A DNA stretch of 64,000 bases from RGIG4079 sp045531405 (GTDB lineage: Bacteria; Bacteroidota; Bacteroidia; Bacteroidales; Muribaculaceae), in assembly GCA_045531405.1 (NCBI GenBank), contig JAZSDX010000035.1, positions 1-64,000 on the forward strand. Reading direction: 5' to 3'. The notes beneath the pieces are model-generated. The model saw nothing but the letters and a program-made list of their open reading frames with translations. It had not been told where the DNA came from and searched no databases. Positions 34,879 through 44,016 of the stretch are shown here, piece by piece; positions within the stretch are counted from its first letter, which is position 1, and every line of letters starts with the position of its first letter. The translations under genes were made by a program, and so were the position numbers.

Positions 34879-34948
34879 GAGCTAAATTGAGAATTGAAAG
34901 TTGAATATTGAGAATCTTGTAAGGACTCGGCGAGCCGTGTCCGAAATA

Positions 34949-35009
34949 AAAAGAGCAAAGAGTTTTATTTGAAATTAGTTTAGTTGGTTTTATTCCTCTT
35001 TGCTCTTTT
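34949..35009 (-). terminator. Large hairpin between ahpC and ahpF
   Basis: AAAAGAGCAAAGAG (34949-34962) pairs perfectly with CTCTTTGCTCTTTT (34996-35009) around a 33-base AT-rich loop. On the minus strand it lies after ahpC and before ahpF and could attenuate read-through. Confidence 0.6.
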
Positions 35010-35094
35010 GTAATCTAGCAGAGTTTAGGAGTGTAGGGGAGTGAAATTTTTCCTCTTTCCATTCTCCTCTTTCCTTTTTATTGTCCACAGAGTG

Positions 35095-35124
35095 GAGAGC
35101 TGCCGCTTGCGGCTGAGGGGTTAA
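35095..35124. repeat. Partial copy of the palindromic repeat family
   Basis: GAGAGCTGCCGCTTGCGGCTGAGGGGTTAA in outline: a short GC arm with a CTTG turn and the AGGGGTTA end typical of R2 and R4. Adjoining it are two near-identical copies of an ATGCATTATGAA segment. Confidence 0.4.
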
Positions 35125-35160
35125 CCATTATGCATTATGAACTATGCATTATGAATTATC

Positions 35161-35727
35161 CTAGATTTTTCCTACGAGGTCGATGCTAGGTTTGAGAGTT
35201 TCAGCACCTTGTTTCCACTTGGCCGGGCAAACTTCGCCGTCGTGAGTAGCTACAAATTGAGCAGCTTCAACCTTGCGGACAAGTTCGTCGGCATTGCGAC
35301 CGATGCTGTTGTCTTGAATTTCGGCAATCTTGATTTTGCCTTCAGGGTTCACCACGAAAGTGCCGCGATAAGCCATTCCGTCATCTTCAATCATCACACC
35401 AAAACCGCGAGAGAGCACACCTGTTGGGTCGGCAAGCATTGGGTAACCGATTTTGCGGATTGATTCCGAAGCATCGTGCCAAGCTTTGTGAACGAAGTGT
35501 GAATCGGTGCTTACAGAGTACACCTCCACGCCGAGCGACTTAAGATGGTCATATTTTTCAGCGAGGTCAACGAGCTCGGTAGGACATACAAAAGTGAAAT
35601 CGGCAGGATAGAAAAAGAAGATAGCCCATTTGCCTAAAACATCTTCGTGTGACACAGTTTTGAACTCGCCATTGTGATACGCTTGTACTTTAAATTCGGG
35701 TAATTGAGAATTGATAATTGGAGTCAT
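35161..35727 (-). CDS. ahpC: Alkyl hydroperoxide reductase subunit C (peroxiredoxin)
   Basis: 188 residues from ATG at 35727; the longer frame upstream crosses the promoter. It reduces hydrogen peroxide and organic peroxides. The peroxidatic Cys is in FYPADFTFVCPTEL (about residue 48) and the resolving Cys is in HDGEVCPAKW (about 167), as in typical two-Cys peroxiredoxins. It is upstream of ahpF on the same strand. In Bacteroides this pair is under OxyR control, but no OxyR site was recognised here. Confidence 0.97.
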   Translation of the reverse strand: MTPIINSQLPEFKVQAYHNGEFKTVSHEDVLGKWAIFFFYPADFTFVCPTELVDLAEKYDHLKSLGVEVYSVSTDSHFVHKAWHDASESIRKIGYPMLADPTGVLSRGFGVMIEDDGMAYRGTFVVNPEGKIKIAEIQDNSIGRNADELVRKVEAAQFVATHDGEVCPAKWKQGAETLKPSIDLVGKI

Positions 35728-35825
35728 AATTTTTATAGTTTTAATGGTTAATAAATTTGTATTCGTTTTAATGTTTTTAATTTCAAAAATTGTATTTTGT
35801 TGAGGATTCTTCCTCGTTTCTGATG

Positions 35826-35833
35826 CAAAGATA
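35826..35833 (-). promoter_or_regulatory. -7 box of ahpC
   Basis: Minus strand TATCTTTG, 98 bases before the ahpC ATG. A TTGT 21 bases further upstream may be the -33 box. Confidence 0.55.
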
Positions 35834-36057
35834 TACACCCCCTCCCACATCATAACAATTTTTCCGATTGATAGTTTTTATAATATGATAGATGGCATCT
35901 ATTTAACTTTATAACCACTTGTAATATAGCGATATATCAAACTTTTTTATCCATGTATACTACAACTTCCAACCTTTCCAAATGGAGCTATTGCTCCGCG
36001 ACTGCGAGGATAAAATTTTCCTTTAGGCTCTACATCCACAAATAATTTATAGCAAAG

Positions 36058-36089
36058 ATTGTATTTATTAGTAATAATTAGTAACTTTG
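36058..36089 (+). promoter_or_regulatory. Promoter of the leader RNA and LRR-TerB operon
   Basis: -33 candidate ATTG (36058-36061), 20-base spacer, and -7 box TAACTTTG (36082-36089). Transcription would start near 36095 and first make the structured RNA at 36098-36233. Confidence 0.65.
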
Positions 36090-36097
36090 CTCTATTA

Positions 36098-36233
36098 ACA
36101 TAAATTACCGCTTAGACCAAGAAAAACTAACGAATTATCGCCCTGTAAAGGCGTAGGACATATTAGGAACTCCTTGATAGGTTTTATGAGCTTTGGTCGG
36201 CTCGCGGTAACTATCGAGGGGTTCTTTGCTTTT
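36098..36233 (+). ncRNA. Predicted pseudoknotted leader RNA, about 135 nt
   Basis: Three elements can be drawn by hand. Stem A pairs TTACCGC (36105-36111) with GCGGTAA (36204-36210), extended inward by GACCA (36115-36119) with TGGTC (36194-36198). Stem B pairs 36167-36180 with 36211-36224, fourteen pairs with two G-U. A small stem CGCC/GGCG (36139-36153) lies inside A. A and B interleave, giving an H-type pseudoknot, and the 3' strands of A and B abut exactly at 36210/36211. TTTGCTTTTT follows stem B, so B could also work as a terminator. It may be a regulatory leader or an independent RNA. I do not recognise a known family. Confidence 0.6.
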
Positions 36234-36240
36234 TAGAATT

Positions 36241-39180
36241 ATGGCAACAAATGGATGTACGATACATTATACGACTACTAATGGTAAGGTTGCAAATGTT
36301 CGTGAAAGTGAATTTGATGCAAATGTTCTTTCTCACACTTATGAAAAAGAAGGAATATTAGTATTTGATAAACCTATTTCCAAAATTCGTGACGCTTTCA
36401 ATGGGTGTAAAACACTTGTTAGTATTACACTCCCTGATACTATTGACAATTTTTCAAGATATGCTTTTTGGGGGTGTGATAATCTCCAAGAATTTAATCA
36501 TAAATTTTCCTCGCAAGACAAAAGATGCTTAATTAATTCAAAAGGAGTTTTAATTACTTTTGCCCCAGGCAATATTACAGAATATACTGTTCCTAGTAAT
36601 GCTACTCAAATTGGTGGAGGAGCTTTTAAATATTCACAACTTACAAAGATTGTCATTCCAGAATCTGTCCAGATAATTGGATTATGTGCATTTCAAGATT
36701 GCAAAACCTTATGCGAAGTAATTATGGATTTAGGAGTTCTTGAAATTTGCCAAAGTGCTTTCTCTAACTGCAAGAATCTTAAACATATTGTTATTCCAGA
36801 TAGCCTTATAAAAGTAGCTGATTGGGCATTTGTCGGTTGTAAATCGCTATCTTCATTTGACAGCAATCTGACGACACCGGATAAAAGATGCTTAATTATA
36901 GATGGTACGTTAGTTGCCTTTGCAACCGCTGGCATCACCGATTATATTTTTCCTGATGAAGTAACATCTTACAAACAAACCGTTTTTGATTACACTGGAT
37001 TAAAAAAGAAATTAACAAAAGCATTAGATGCTAGAATTAATAGTAATTGTTTAAAAAATAGCTTTCCAATAAGTACTATCGCTTCAGTTGAAAAGTCAGA
37101 GACTATAACCAAGAAAGATCTTTATTCACAAATCCGTTCTACTATTACTAAGGAGGAACAAGATTGTAAATGGATTAAACCTGGAACTAATATAATAATT
37201 CAGGGATTAACTTTGTCTCGAGGCAATTTTTATCTTGGTAATTATTATAAGGTTCATAAACTTCCTAGTGGCATCAAATACACTTCGAAAGATAAAATTA
37301 TTTTATGGGGAACTATAAATCCAAAACTTTCAATATCACAGGGAAAGTTTTGCAAAGATTCGTATTTCTTTTCTTATTATAATTTATCCCCAGAAGGACG
37401 TTATATTTATTTATCTTGGCTAGCCAATTTAACTCCGACTAAAGATGTTCCTGATGATATTCTACTATTATATATTTGTGGAATACAACTTCGGTTGTTT
37501 TTGGATTTTGATTGCGTTATAGAAGAAAAAGAAGTTTTGATAAATTATTTAATTAATTTGAAGTCAGAATTATCTGCTAAATCAAGAATATCATATTATA
37601 TTGATGAAGTAATTGATATTTCTTTAGCAAAATTTTTCTTTGGCGAAACATATAGATTCCCTCTTGATAAATTTAATTTCTTCAGAACTCCTTTGAATTT
37701 CAATAAATATCTAAATTCTTTAATCTTTTCTAAGAGTTATATTAATTATGATAGAATTTTTGAGATATATGAGGATTTATACCATAATAGTCCTCTTGCT
37801 AAGAGCAAAAATTATTTCACATTATTTTTTGAAAAAAATAAAAGGTTTTTCAAGTTTTCAAGTTTAGGATACAACTATAAAGACGTGGTTCTAGTACCTA
37901 ACGATTTGCCTTCATATACATATTTAGTTATTCCAAAGATTTGTAACTTCCAACTCTTTGAAACGAATAATTACTCAAGTGATATTATTGAATCATTAGA
38001 GAAGTGTTTCAAAAAATTTGATGGAGATTTTTTGTTATATAAACAAATATATCCATATTCTATGGAACAAAATTGTCCGTTAGTTTATTTCTCGCTTCCT
38101 AAATATATAACTGAGAAAGAAACTGAAATTTTATCAGATTTTAAAGAGAGTCTTAAATCTTTAGAAATTGACAGAGCCAAAGTTGTTAAATTCAGCACTC
38201 TTGCTGAAATATTCGGCATTAAATGTGATGAAGATTTTTTAACAAGACCAGTTATAAGATGTATCATTTCTGGATTAAGTACCTTTGGGTATGGTATAGT
38301 TCCCAATATTGATGTTTCCTATGAAAAACTCATAAATACTAAAGAGTCTTGTGTGCTGTATAAATATCCTAAATCTATACGACTCAGCATTGACCAAGCG
38401 TTTAAACGTTCTGAAATTCTATGTAGATTATTAGCATTAATTTTGCAAGGAACAAATGTTAATGAGTTAGAATTAACAGCTATTTATGTTAATCTCTCTA
38501 AATTAACAGATAACAAACATAACCTCATATATTTATATGCATACTTTTTATGGCTTTCGCAAAGGAAAAATGTATTAGACAAAGGTATAAAACAAGCTTT
38601 ATCAGCTCTTTCTAAATCACAAAAATCAGTCATTCTGAATGTAATATTAAACATTGTTACTATCTATGATTTCATTAACGTTGACAGAATTTCAGCGTTA
38701 AATAAAATACTTCCCTACTTAGATGATAATATTGAATCAGTCCACTCTTTAATACACCAAGCTATTGCAGATGATAACAATTATGTCCCATCAAGGGAAA
38801 CTGATAATATTTCAGATGAAAGTGTAGGTGTAATGTCAGAAATAAAACTTGATAGTAATAAGCTTAATAAATTTAAGAAACAAACAAAAGAGAGCCATTC
38901 GTTACTATCTGAAATTTTTTCATCAGACAATGAAGAGGATAATAGTTTAAATACAAACTTAGGAGGAAATATAATGAAGCAAATTCTTGTTACTTTATTT
39001 AAACAAGAAGACTGGGAATATAGCGATTTTGCTGAATTATGTCAAAACAATGGTGTACTACCAGGTTCTATGCTAGAGCAAATTAATGATTATGCCTATG
39101 AAGTTGTTAATGATATAGTGGTAGAAGAATCTGAAGATAAAATATATGTTGCATTAGAATATAAAGATAAACTTGTATGA
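36241..39180 (+). CDS. LRR-TerB protein (BspA-like repeats joined to TerB-N and TerB-C)
   Basis: 979 residues from ATG 36241; the longer TTG frame reads the tail of the leader RNA. No signal peptide, so cytoplasmic. Residues about 35-250 are BspA-like leucine-rich repeats of the LRR_5 kind (FNGCKTLVSITLPDTIDNFS, LTKIVIPESVQIIGLCAF, NLKHIVIPDSLIKVADWAF). From about 310, WIKPGTNIIIQGLTLSRGNF and NLSPEGRYIYLSWLA match the TerB-N pattern. The end, LDSNKLNKFKKQTKESHSLL to EIF and WEYSDFAELCQNNGVLPGS to LEQINDYAYEVV, matches TerB-C. TerB-N/TerB-C proteins occur with helicase and ATPase genes and have been proposed to act in DNA processing. The LRR part may be a sensor. ATGA overlap with the next gene. 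Confidence 0.78.
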   Translation: MATNGCTIHYTTTNGKVANVRESEFDANVLSHTYEKEGILVFDKPISKIRDAFNGCKTLVSITLPDTIDNFSRYAFWGCDNLQEFNHKFSSQDKRCLINSKGVLITFAPGNITEYTVPSNATQIGGGAFKYSQLTKIVIPESVQIIGLCAFQDCKTLCEVIMDLGVLEICQSAFSNCKNLKHIVIPDSLIKVADWAFVGCKSLSSFDSNLTTPDKRCLIIDGTLVAFATAGITDYIFPDEVTSYKQTVFDYTGLKKKLTKALDARINSNCLKNSFPISTIASVEKSETITKKDLYSQIRSTITKEEQDCKWIKPGTNIIIQGLTLSRGNFYLGNYYKVHKLPSGIKYTSKDKIILWGTINPKLSISQGKFCKDSYFFSYYNLSPEGRYIYLSWLANLTPTKDVPDDILLLYICGIQLRLFLDFDCVIEEKEVLINYLINLKSELSAKSRISYYIDEVIDISLAKFFFGETYRFPLDKFNFFRTPLNFNKYLNSLIFSKSYINYDRIFEIYEDLYHNSPLAKSKNYFTLFFEKNKRFFKFSSLGYNYKDVVLVPNDLPSYTYLVIPKICNFQLFETNNYSSDIIESLEKCFKKFDGDFLLYKQIYPYSMEQNCPLVYFSLPKYITEKETEILSDFKESLKSLEIDRAKVVKFSTLAEIFGIKCDEDFLTRPVIRCIISGLSTFGYGIVPNIDVSYEKLINTKESCVLYKYPKSIRLSIDQAFKRSEILCRLLALILQGTNVNELELTAIYVNLSKLTDNKHNLIYLYAYFLWLSQRKNVLDKGIKQALSALSKSQKSVILNVILNIVTIYDFINVDRISALNKILPYLDDNIESVHSLIHQAIADDNNYVPSRETDNISDESVGVMSEIKLDSNKLNKFKKQTKESHSLLSEIFSSDNEEDNSLNTNLGGNIMKQILVTLFKQEDWEYSDFAELCQNNGVLPGSMLEQINDYAYEVVNDIVVEESEDKIYVALEYKDKLV

Positions 39181-40502
39181 ATAAACCGATAAAACCTAAA
39201 GAAAGAGAGATAATAATACAATCGTTGAGAAGTGGTGTAGTTCCGAAATTTGGATTGCAACATATTCAAGTCGGAAGAAGTAATGAGTTGAAATCATTTA
39301 TTAAGGATATTGATATAATATCAGATAGTGGTTCTTCATTCCGGTTTGTCATTGGTGAATATGGCTCAGGTAAAACTTTTTTCCTATCATTAGTTAGAAG
39401 TATAGCTTTAGAAAAAGGATTAGTCACTATGCATGCAGACTTATCTCCTACAAAGCGTTTTCAAGGAACAGATGGGAAAGCAAGAATGTTATTAGCTGAT
39501 ATGATCAACAATCTATCTACGCGAACAAAACAGGACGGTAATGCTCTTCAAAATATTCTTGAGAAATTTATATCTATTGCAAAAGAAGAAGCCAAATTAA
39601 AAAACAGTAGTGTTTCAACAATAATTACACATAAGCTCAGTGAACTCAACGAATACACTGGTGGCTATATTTTTATTACAGTTATAAAGAAATTTTACGA
39701 AGCCGTAGAATCTGGAAATGATGATTTGAAAAATTGTGCAATTAATTGGCTTAAGGCTGGTTATACTACTAAAACAGAAACCTATAAAGATTTAGGAATC
39801 AAAGATTTCATTAATGATGCCTCGTTCTTTAATACACTAATTTTATATTCTGTTTTAGTAAAAAAGGCAGGATATAAAGGGCTACTTATTTGTATGGATG
39901 AAATGGTTAATTTATATAAAATTACAAATACCGTTTCTCGTAAAGCAAATTATGAAGTAATACTAACAATGCTAAATAACACTTTACAAGGCTCATTGTC
40001 AAATATAGGTTTTATAATGTGTGGGACACCAGAATTTATGACTGATACAAATAGAGGTTTATATAGTTATGAAGCTTTAAGGTCAAGACTTGCAGAAAAT
40101 AGTTTCTCAAAGAAACTTGGTGTTGTAGACTTTAATTCTGTAGTATTACGATTGGCAAGCCTAACAAAAGAAGAACTATACATTCTTCTTTGTAATCTTA
40201 GACATGTTTTTGCAGGTGGTAATGAAGAGAAATATCTAGTTCCAGATAATGCTTTAATTGCTTTCCTTAACCATTGCTCAAATAAAATTGGAGATAGTTA
40301 TTTTAGAACACCAAGAACAACTATTAAAGGATTCTTAGATTTGTTATCTATTTTAGAGCAATATCCCGAACACAAGTGGTCTGATGTCATTGATGTGGTA
40401 GAAGTGAACAAAGATGTAGAATCTTCTCTGCTCAATCAAGATACTACCGAAAGTATTAATTCCGACCAAACAGATGATGAATTTGCCAATTTTAAGATAT
40501 AA
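39177..40502 (+). CDS. DUF2791/BrxD-like P-loop ATPase
   Basis: 441 residues. It begins IIIQSLRSGVVPKFGLQHIQ and VGRSNELKSFIKDID, followed by RFVIGEYGSGKTFFLSLVRS (Walker A, about residue 65) and GLLICMDEMVNLYKI (Walker B, about 240). A late RLAENSFS and TPRTTIKGFLDLL fit the DUF2791 family, which includes BrxD of BREX systems. Such ATPases act with Lhr-like helicases on DNA. It overlaps the LRR-TerB gene by four bases, and the helicase starts ten bases after its stop, indicating a tightly coupled operon. Confidence 0.87.
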   Translation: MNKPIKPKEREIIIQSLRSGVVPKFGLQHIQVGRSNELKSFIKDIDIISDSGSSFRFVIGEYGSGKTFFLSLVRSIALEKGLVTMHADLSPTKRFQGTDGKARMLLADMINNLSTRTKQDGNALQNILEKFISIAKEEAKLKNSSVSTIITHKLSELNEYTGGYIFITVIKKFYEAVESGNDDLKNCAINWLKAGYTTKTETYKDLGIKDFINDASFFNTLILYSVLVKKAGYKGLLICMDEMVNLYKITNTVSRKANYEVILTMLNNTLQGSLSNIGFIMCGTPEFMTDTNRGLYSYEALRSRLAENSFSKKLGVVDFNSVVLRLASLTKEELYILLCNLRHVFAGGNEEKYLVPDNALIAFLNHCSNKIGDSYFRTPRTTIKGFLDLLSILEQYPEHKWSDVIDVVEVNKDVESSLLNQDTTESINSDQTDDEFANFKI

Positions 40503-40512
40503 TTAATTCAAA

Positions 40513-42657
40513 ATGACTCACAAATCTTCTTCATTTGAATTACTTCACGAAAAGGTGCAAAATTGGATATGGAAACAAGGATGGACTTCTTTAAAAGAAA
40601 TCCAGGAGAACACTATTCCAATAGTACTAAAAGGAGATTGTGATGTCATAGTTAGTGCTGCTACCGCTGGCGGAAAAACCGAAGCAGTTTTTTTACCAAT
40701 TTTATCTAATATTTTATCTGAAGATTTTGACTCTTCGGGTTATGACGTTTTATATATTAGTCCATTAAAAGCTCTTATTAATGACCAATATAGACGTTTA
40801 TTAGATATTACAAAAGATTTAAATATTAATGTAACTCCATGGCATGGAGACATTAGTATTAGCATTAAAAATAAATCAGTCAAAAACTCTTCCGGAATTC
40901 TTATTATAACACCAGAATCTTTAGAATCGTTTCTTATAAATCGATTTTCTGATGTTAATTCGGTATTTGGCAAATTAAGATATATTGTAATAGATGAACT
41001 TCATGCTTTTATTGGAAATGAAAGAGGAAAACAATTACAATCATTACTGTCTCGCATCGAATTAATCACAAGAAAGGCTACGCCAAGAATAGCGATGAGT
41101 GCAACTTTTTCAAACTATGATTCTGTAAAACACTTTCTTCGTCAAGATGAAGCATTAGAATGTTTTATTCCTAATCAAGGAGATAGCAAGCATGAAATTT
41201 GCCTAATAATAAAAAATTATTTGCAGGAAGAATGTACAGAAAAAGAGATTTGTAACGAAATATTTACAAAACTTCGAGGAACTAACAATCTTGTGTTTGC
41301 AAATAGTAGACTTGAAACGGAATTATACGCCGTTTTATTGAGAGATATGAGTGACAAACTATGTGTTCCCAATGAATTTCATATTCATCATGGAAATTTG
41401 TCTAAAATTGAACGAGAAAATGTAGAAAAAGAACTCCAATTAGGACGTATGCCCATTACCGCTATTTGCACATCTACCCTAGAATTAGGCGTTGATATCG
41501 GTAAAGTTAAATCTATTGCACAAATAGGAGTTGCTAACTCGGTTTCCTCTTTGAGGCAACGATTAGGACGATCAGGACGTAGAAATGAGCCATCTATTCT
41601 TCGTATATTTTCAGTTGAAAATGCAGAAAGTAATGGCTTATTATATGATTTAAGGACAAATTTAGTCCAAAATATTGCAGTTATTGAATTACTAAGAGAA
41701 CATAAATATGAGAGTCCTAATATTGGCAAGTTCCATTTATCTACTCTAATTCAACAAATTTTGTCAATACTAGCCTCATATAGTGGCTTTTACCCAAAAG
41801 AGGGTTGGGATTTTTTATGCAACAAAGGTGCTTTTAAAAATGTCACCCCTACATTATTTTTAATGCTTCTAAAATCTTTAGGAGAAAAGAAAGTAATTTC
41901 CCAACTTAATAATGGTCAAATAATAATAGGCAAAGAGGGTGAAAAACTTTTAGGGAAACTTGATTTCTATACAGCTTTCACTGTACCAGATAATTTTATT
42001 GTTATAAGTTTATCTGACTCCAAAACATTGGGAGAGATTTCATACCTCCCTGAAATTGGAAGCGTAATAATTCTTGCAGGGAGAAGATGGCTAGTTAATA
42101 ATATTGATACTAAAAAGAATCGTATATATGTTAATTTAGCAATGTCCGGAGGCTATGTTTATTTTGACATCAATGGAACAGAAATTGATGGTATAATAAC
42201 TCAAAAAATGAAAGAAATCTATTTAGATAATACAACATATCCATATCTTGATTGTAAAACCGGATGCCATACTGAGCTAGATATCGCTAGGAACTTTTTT
42301 AAGAACAATAATATGGATAAATCGCCCTTTGTTAAATATGAAGATAAAAGTATATTGATTACATGGATGGGGGCTAAAATTAACAGAACAATTTCTCTAA
42401 TCTATGAATATATATTTGGCGAGGGAGTAGCATATAACGAGTTGATGTTGATTGATATTACACTTGAGAATATACAAACAATTCTATCTCATAATAAACC
42501 AACGATAGAACAACTATCCACACCAGTAAGTCGTGATTATAAAATTAAGCAAAAATATGACTATTTACTTTCTGATGAATTATTAAATTTAGAATATGGT
42601 AGTACTTATTTAGATATTGAGAATGCGTGGAATTTACTCATATCCCTTGACAAATAA
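40513..42657 (+). CDS. Lhr/BrxHI-like superfamily 2 helicase
   Basis: 714 residues, short for Lhr (about 1500) but near the BrxHI type. Motif I is AATAGGKTEAVFLPIL (about residue 50), motif Ia ISPLKALINDQYRRL, motif II VIDELHAFIGNERG, motif III AMSATFSN, motif IV-V TSTLELGVDIGKV, and motif VI SLRQRLGRSGRRNEPS. Past residue 400 there is a winged-helix-like and Lhr-core-like region (GKFHLSTLIQQILSIL, SDSKTLGEISYLP, ILAGRRWLV). It should unwind or translocate on nucleic acid using ATP. With the two upstream genes it resembles the ATPase-helicase pair of some BREX types without any methyltransferase in the window. Confidence 0.9.
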   Translation: MTHKSSSFELLHEKVQNWIWKQGWTSLKEIQENTIPIVLKGDCDVIVSAATAGGKTEAVFLPILSNILSEDFDSSGYDVLYISPLKALINDQYRRLLDITKDLNINVTPWHGDISISIKNKSVKNSSGILIITPESLESFLINRFSDVNSVFGKLRYIVIDELHAFIGNERGKQLQSLLSRIELITRKATPRIAMSATFSNYDSVKHFLRQDEALECFIPNQGDSKHEICLIIKNYLQEECTEKEICNEIFTKLRGTNNLVFANSRLETELYAVLLRDMSDKLCVPNEFHIHHGNLSKIERENVEKELQLGRMPITAICTSTLELGVDIGKVKSIAQIGVANSVSSLRQRLGRSGRRNEPSILRIFSVENAESNGLLYDLRTNLVQNIAVIELLREHKYESPNIGKFHLSTLIQQILSILASYSGFYPKEGWDFLCNKGAFKNVTPTLFLMLLKSLGEKKVISQLNNGQIIIGKEGEKLLGKLDFYTAFTVPDNFIVISLSDSKTLGEISYLPEIGSVIILAGRRWLVNNIDTKKNRIYVNLAMSGGYVYFDINGTEIDGIITQKMKEIYLDNTTYPYLDCKTGCHTELDIARNFFKNNNMDKSPFVKYEDKSILITWMGAKINRTISLIYEYIFGEGVAYNELMLIDITLENIQTILSHNKPTIEQLSTPVSRDYKIKQKYDYLLSDELLNLEYGSTYLDIENAWNLLISLDK

Positions 42658-42715
42658 TCAAACATTTTGCATCCTTAGCTAAGTAAATTGTAATTAATAT
42701 TAAAAATATCACAAT

Positions 42716-43531
42716 ATGAATAACAAAGAATTACATTCATGCCCAAATAAAAGTAAATTTACGGAGTGGATAAGAAAACATCATAAATTTGTTGTTTTTA
42801 TATTGATTATATTCTTATTATTTCTTCCTCTTATTATAAACTGGTTATATAAGTGGGAAACAGATTGCAAAGTCTTGCATTCACCATCGTCTTGGGCGAT
42901 TTATTGGGCTACATACCTCGCTGCTATTGCTTCGTTTGCAATGGTCTTTGTAACATGGAGAACATTAAGGCAAAATAAAAATCAGCTTGATGAATTAAAA
43001 AGACAATGGGAAGAAGAGCATAAGCCTAATGTTCTAATTTATTTAGTGAGAGGTTTTTTAAGTGATTCAGTTGATATTGAAATTTTGAATATCGGTAAAA
43101 GTCCCGCTAAAAATATACTATTTAAAATTGATTGTAGCATATTTGATGACATACCGTTAGATACGGTGAAAGAGAATTTAAAGAAAATAGGTAATTCTCG
43201 CCCATCTTTTTTATTGCCCAATGAATCTTTAATATTTTCGTTATATAAAAAAGATTATATTAGCTGTGGCGACAAATCCCATGATAAATATAGTATAGCT
43301 GGTGTAAAAGTAGAGAAAGAAGAATTTAATCGTTTTGTTAATGCGATTTCCACAGCAGAAATCAAAGTAAACGGCTCTTATGACAATAAGTATGAAATGC
43401 AAGAAACGATTAGCATAATGAATATACGAGAGCCTTATTCAAATATAAGCAAATCGCTTTATGCTATTAATGACACACTTAGAAGTATTAACTTCAACCT
43501 ATTCACAAAAGAAATTAAAATAAAAGACTAA
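42716..43531 (+). CDS. Two-helix membrane protein with cytoplasmic C-terminal domain
   Basis: 271 residues. Two transmembrane helices (about 24-46, VVFILIIFLLFLPLIINWLY, and about 58-82, WAIYWATYLAAIASFAMVFV) are followed by a short coiled coil (NKNQLDELKRQWEEEH) and a beta-rich domain of about 150 residues with VDIEILNIGKSPAKNILFKI. Similar small anchored proteins are common near defence genes, but I do not recognise a family function. It starts 58 bases after the helicase, is equally AT-rich, and may be a fourth member of the operon or independent. Confidence 0.7.
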   Translation: MNNKELHSCPNKSKFTEWIRKHHKFVVFILIIFLLFLPLIINWLYKWETDCKVLHSPSSWAIYWATYLAAIASFAMVFVTWRTLRQNKNQLDELKRQWEEEHKPNVLIYLVRGFLSDSVDIEILNIGKSPAKNILFKIDCSIFDDIPLDTVKENLKKIGNSRPSFLLPNESLIFSLYKKDYISCGDKSHDKYSIAGVKVEKEEFNRFVNAISTAEIKVNGSYDNKYEMQETISIMNIREPYSNISKSLYAINDTLRSINFNLFTKEIKIKD

Positions 43532-43633
43532 CTTTTACGATAGACATACGATAATGTGCTGTTGATTATGGGCTTTGGTTGTTTTGTCGGTCGCAATCGA
43601 CTTCGGTAAACATCGTTTAATCCTCATACATAG

Positions 43634-43657
43634 CCACTCGGCTTTAAAGTCGAGTGG
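43634..43657 (+). terminator. Terminator after the island
   Basis: CCACTCG pairs with CGAGTGG around a small loop, extended by GGCTTTAAAGTC, and is followed by TTTGTTTTT. Confidence 0.65.
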
Positions 43658-43975
43658 TTTGTTTTTGTGGTTGGATGATTTCTGTCTTTCTGTCCTTCTG
43701 TCTTGATTTTTTAGACATAAGAACATAAGGACAAAAGAGATTTTAATTTTGCTATCGTAAAAATAATTGCTCCTATGATGAATGTTTTTCAAAAAAAGAT
43801 TTGTTTTTAAATATAGTTCATTACTGTCAAAAGAAAAGTTGCACGCGTCAGCGCATTATGAACTCCGAAGAGCTCGACGAGGCTTGACAGAGTTAATTAG
43901 GCATTAATTCAGTCGCGGTCTTTCTGTCTATAAAATATTTTTCATTATCGCAGTTTTTTGACCTGCTTTGTGTTG
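43658..43975. other. Intergenic region without a recognised gene
   Basis: About 320 bases. Some short frames exist on the minus strand (to 43792), but they show no protein-like composition. Apart from the -7 box of the next gene I see nothing in it. Confidence 0.5.
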
Positions 43976-43983
43976 TATCTTTG
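43976..43983 (+). promoter_or_regulatory. -7 box of the 44017 gene
   Basis: TATCTTTG, 33 bases before the ATG at 44017. Confidence 0.5.
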
Positions 43984-44016
43984 CAGCATAATTCTTTATC
44001 TAAAATCTTATTTATT

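Noticed and set aside
40513..42657. Complete BREX system
   Set aside because: Only ATPase- and helicase-like parts are present. No PglX, PglZ or BrxA/B genes are in the window.
43535..43792. 85-codon minus-strand frame
   Set aside because: It crosses the terminator hairpin at 43634-43657 and has unlikely composition.
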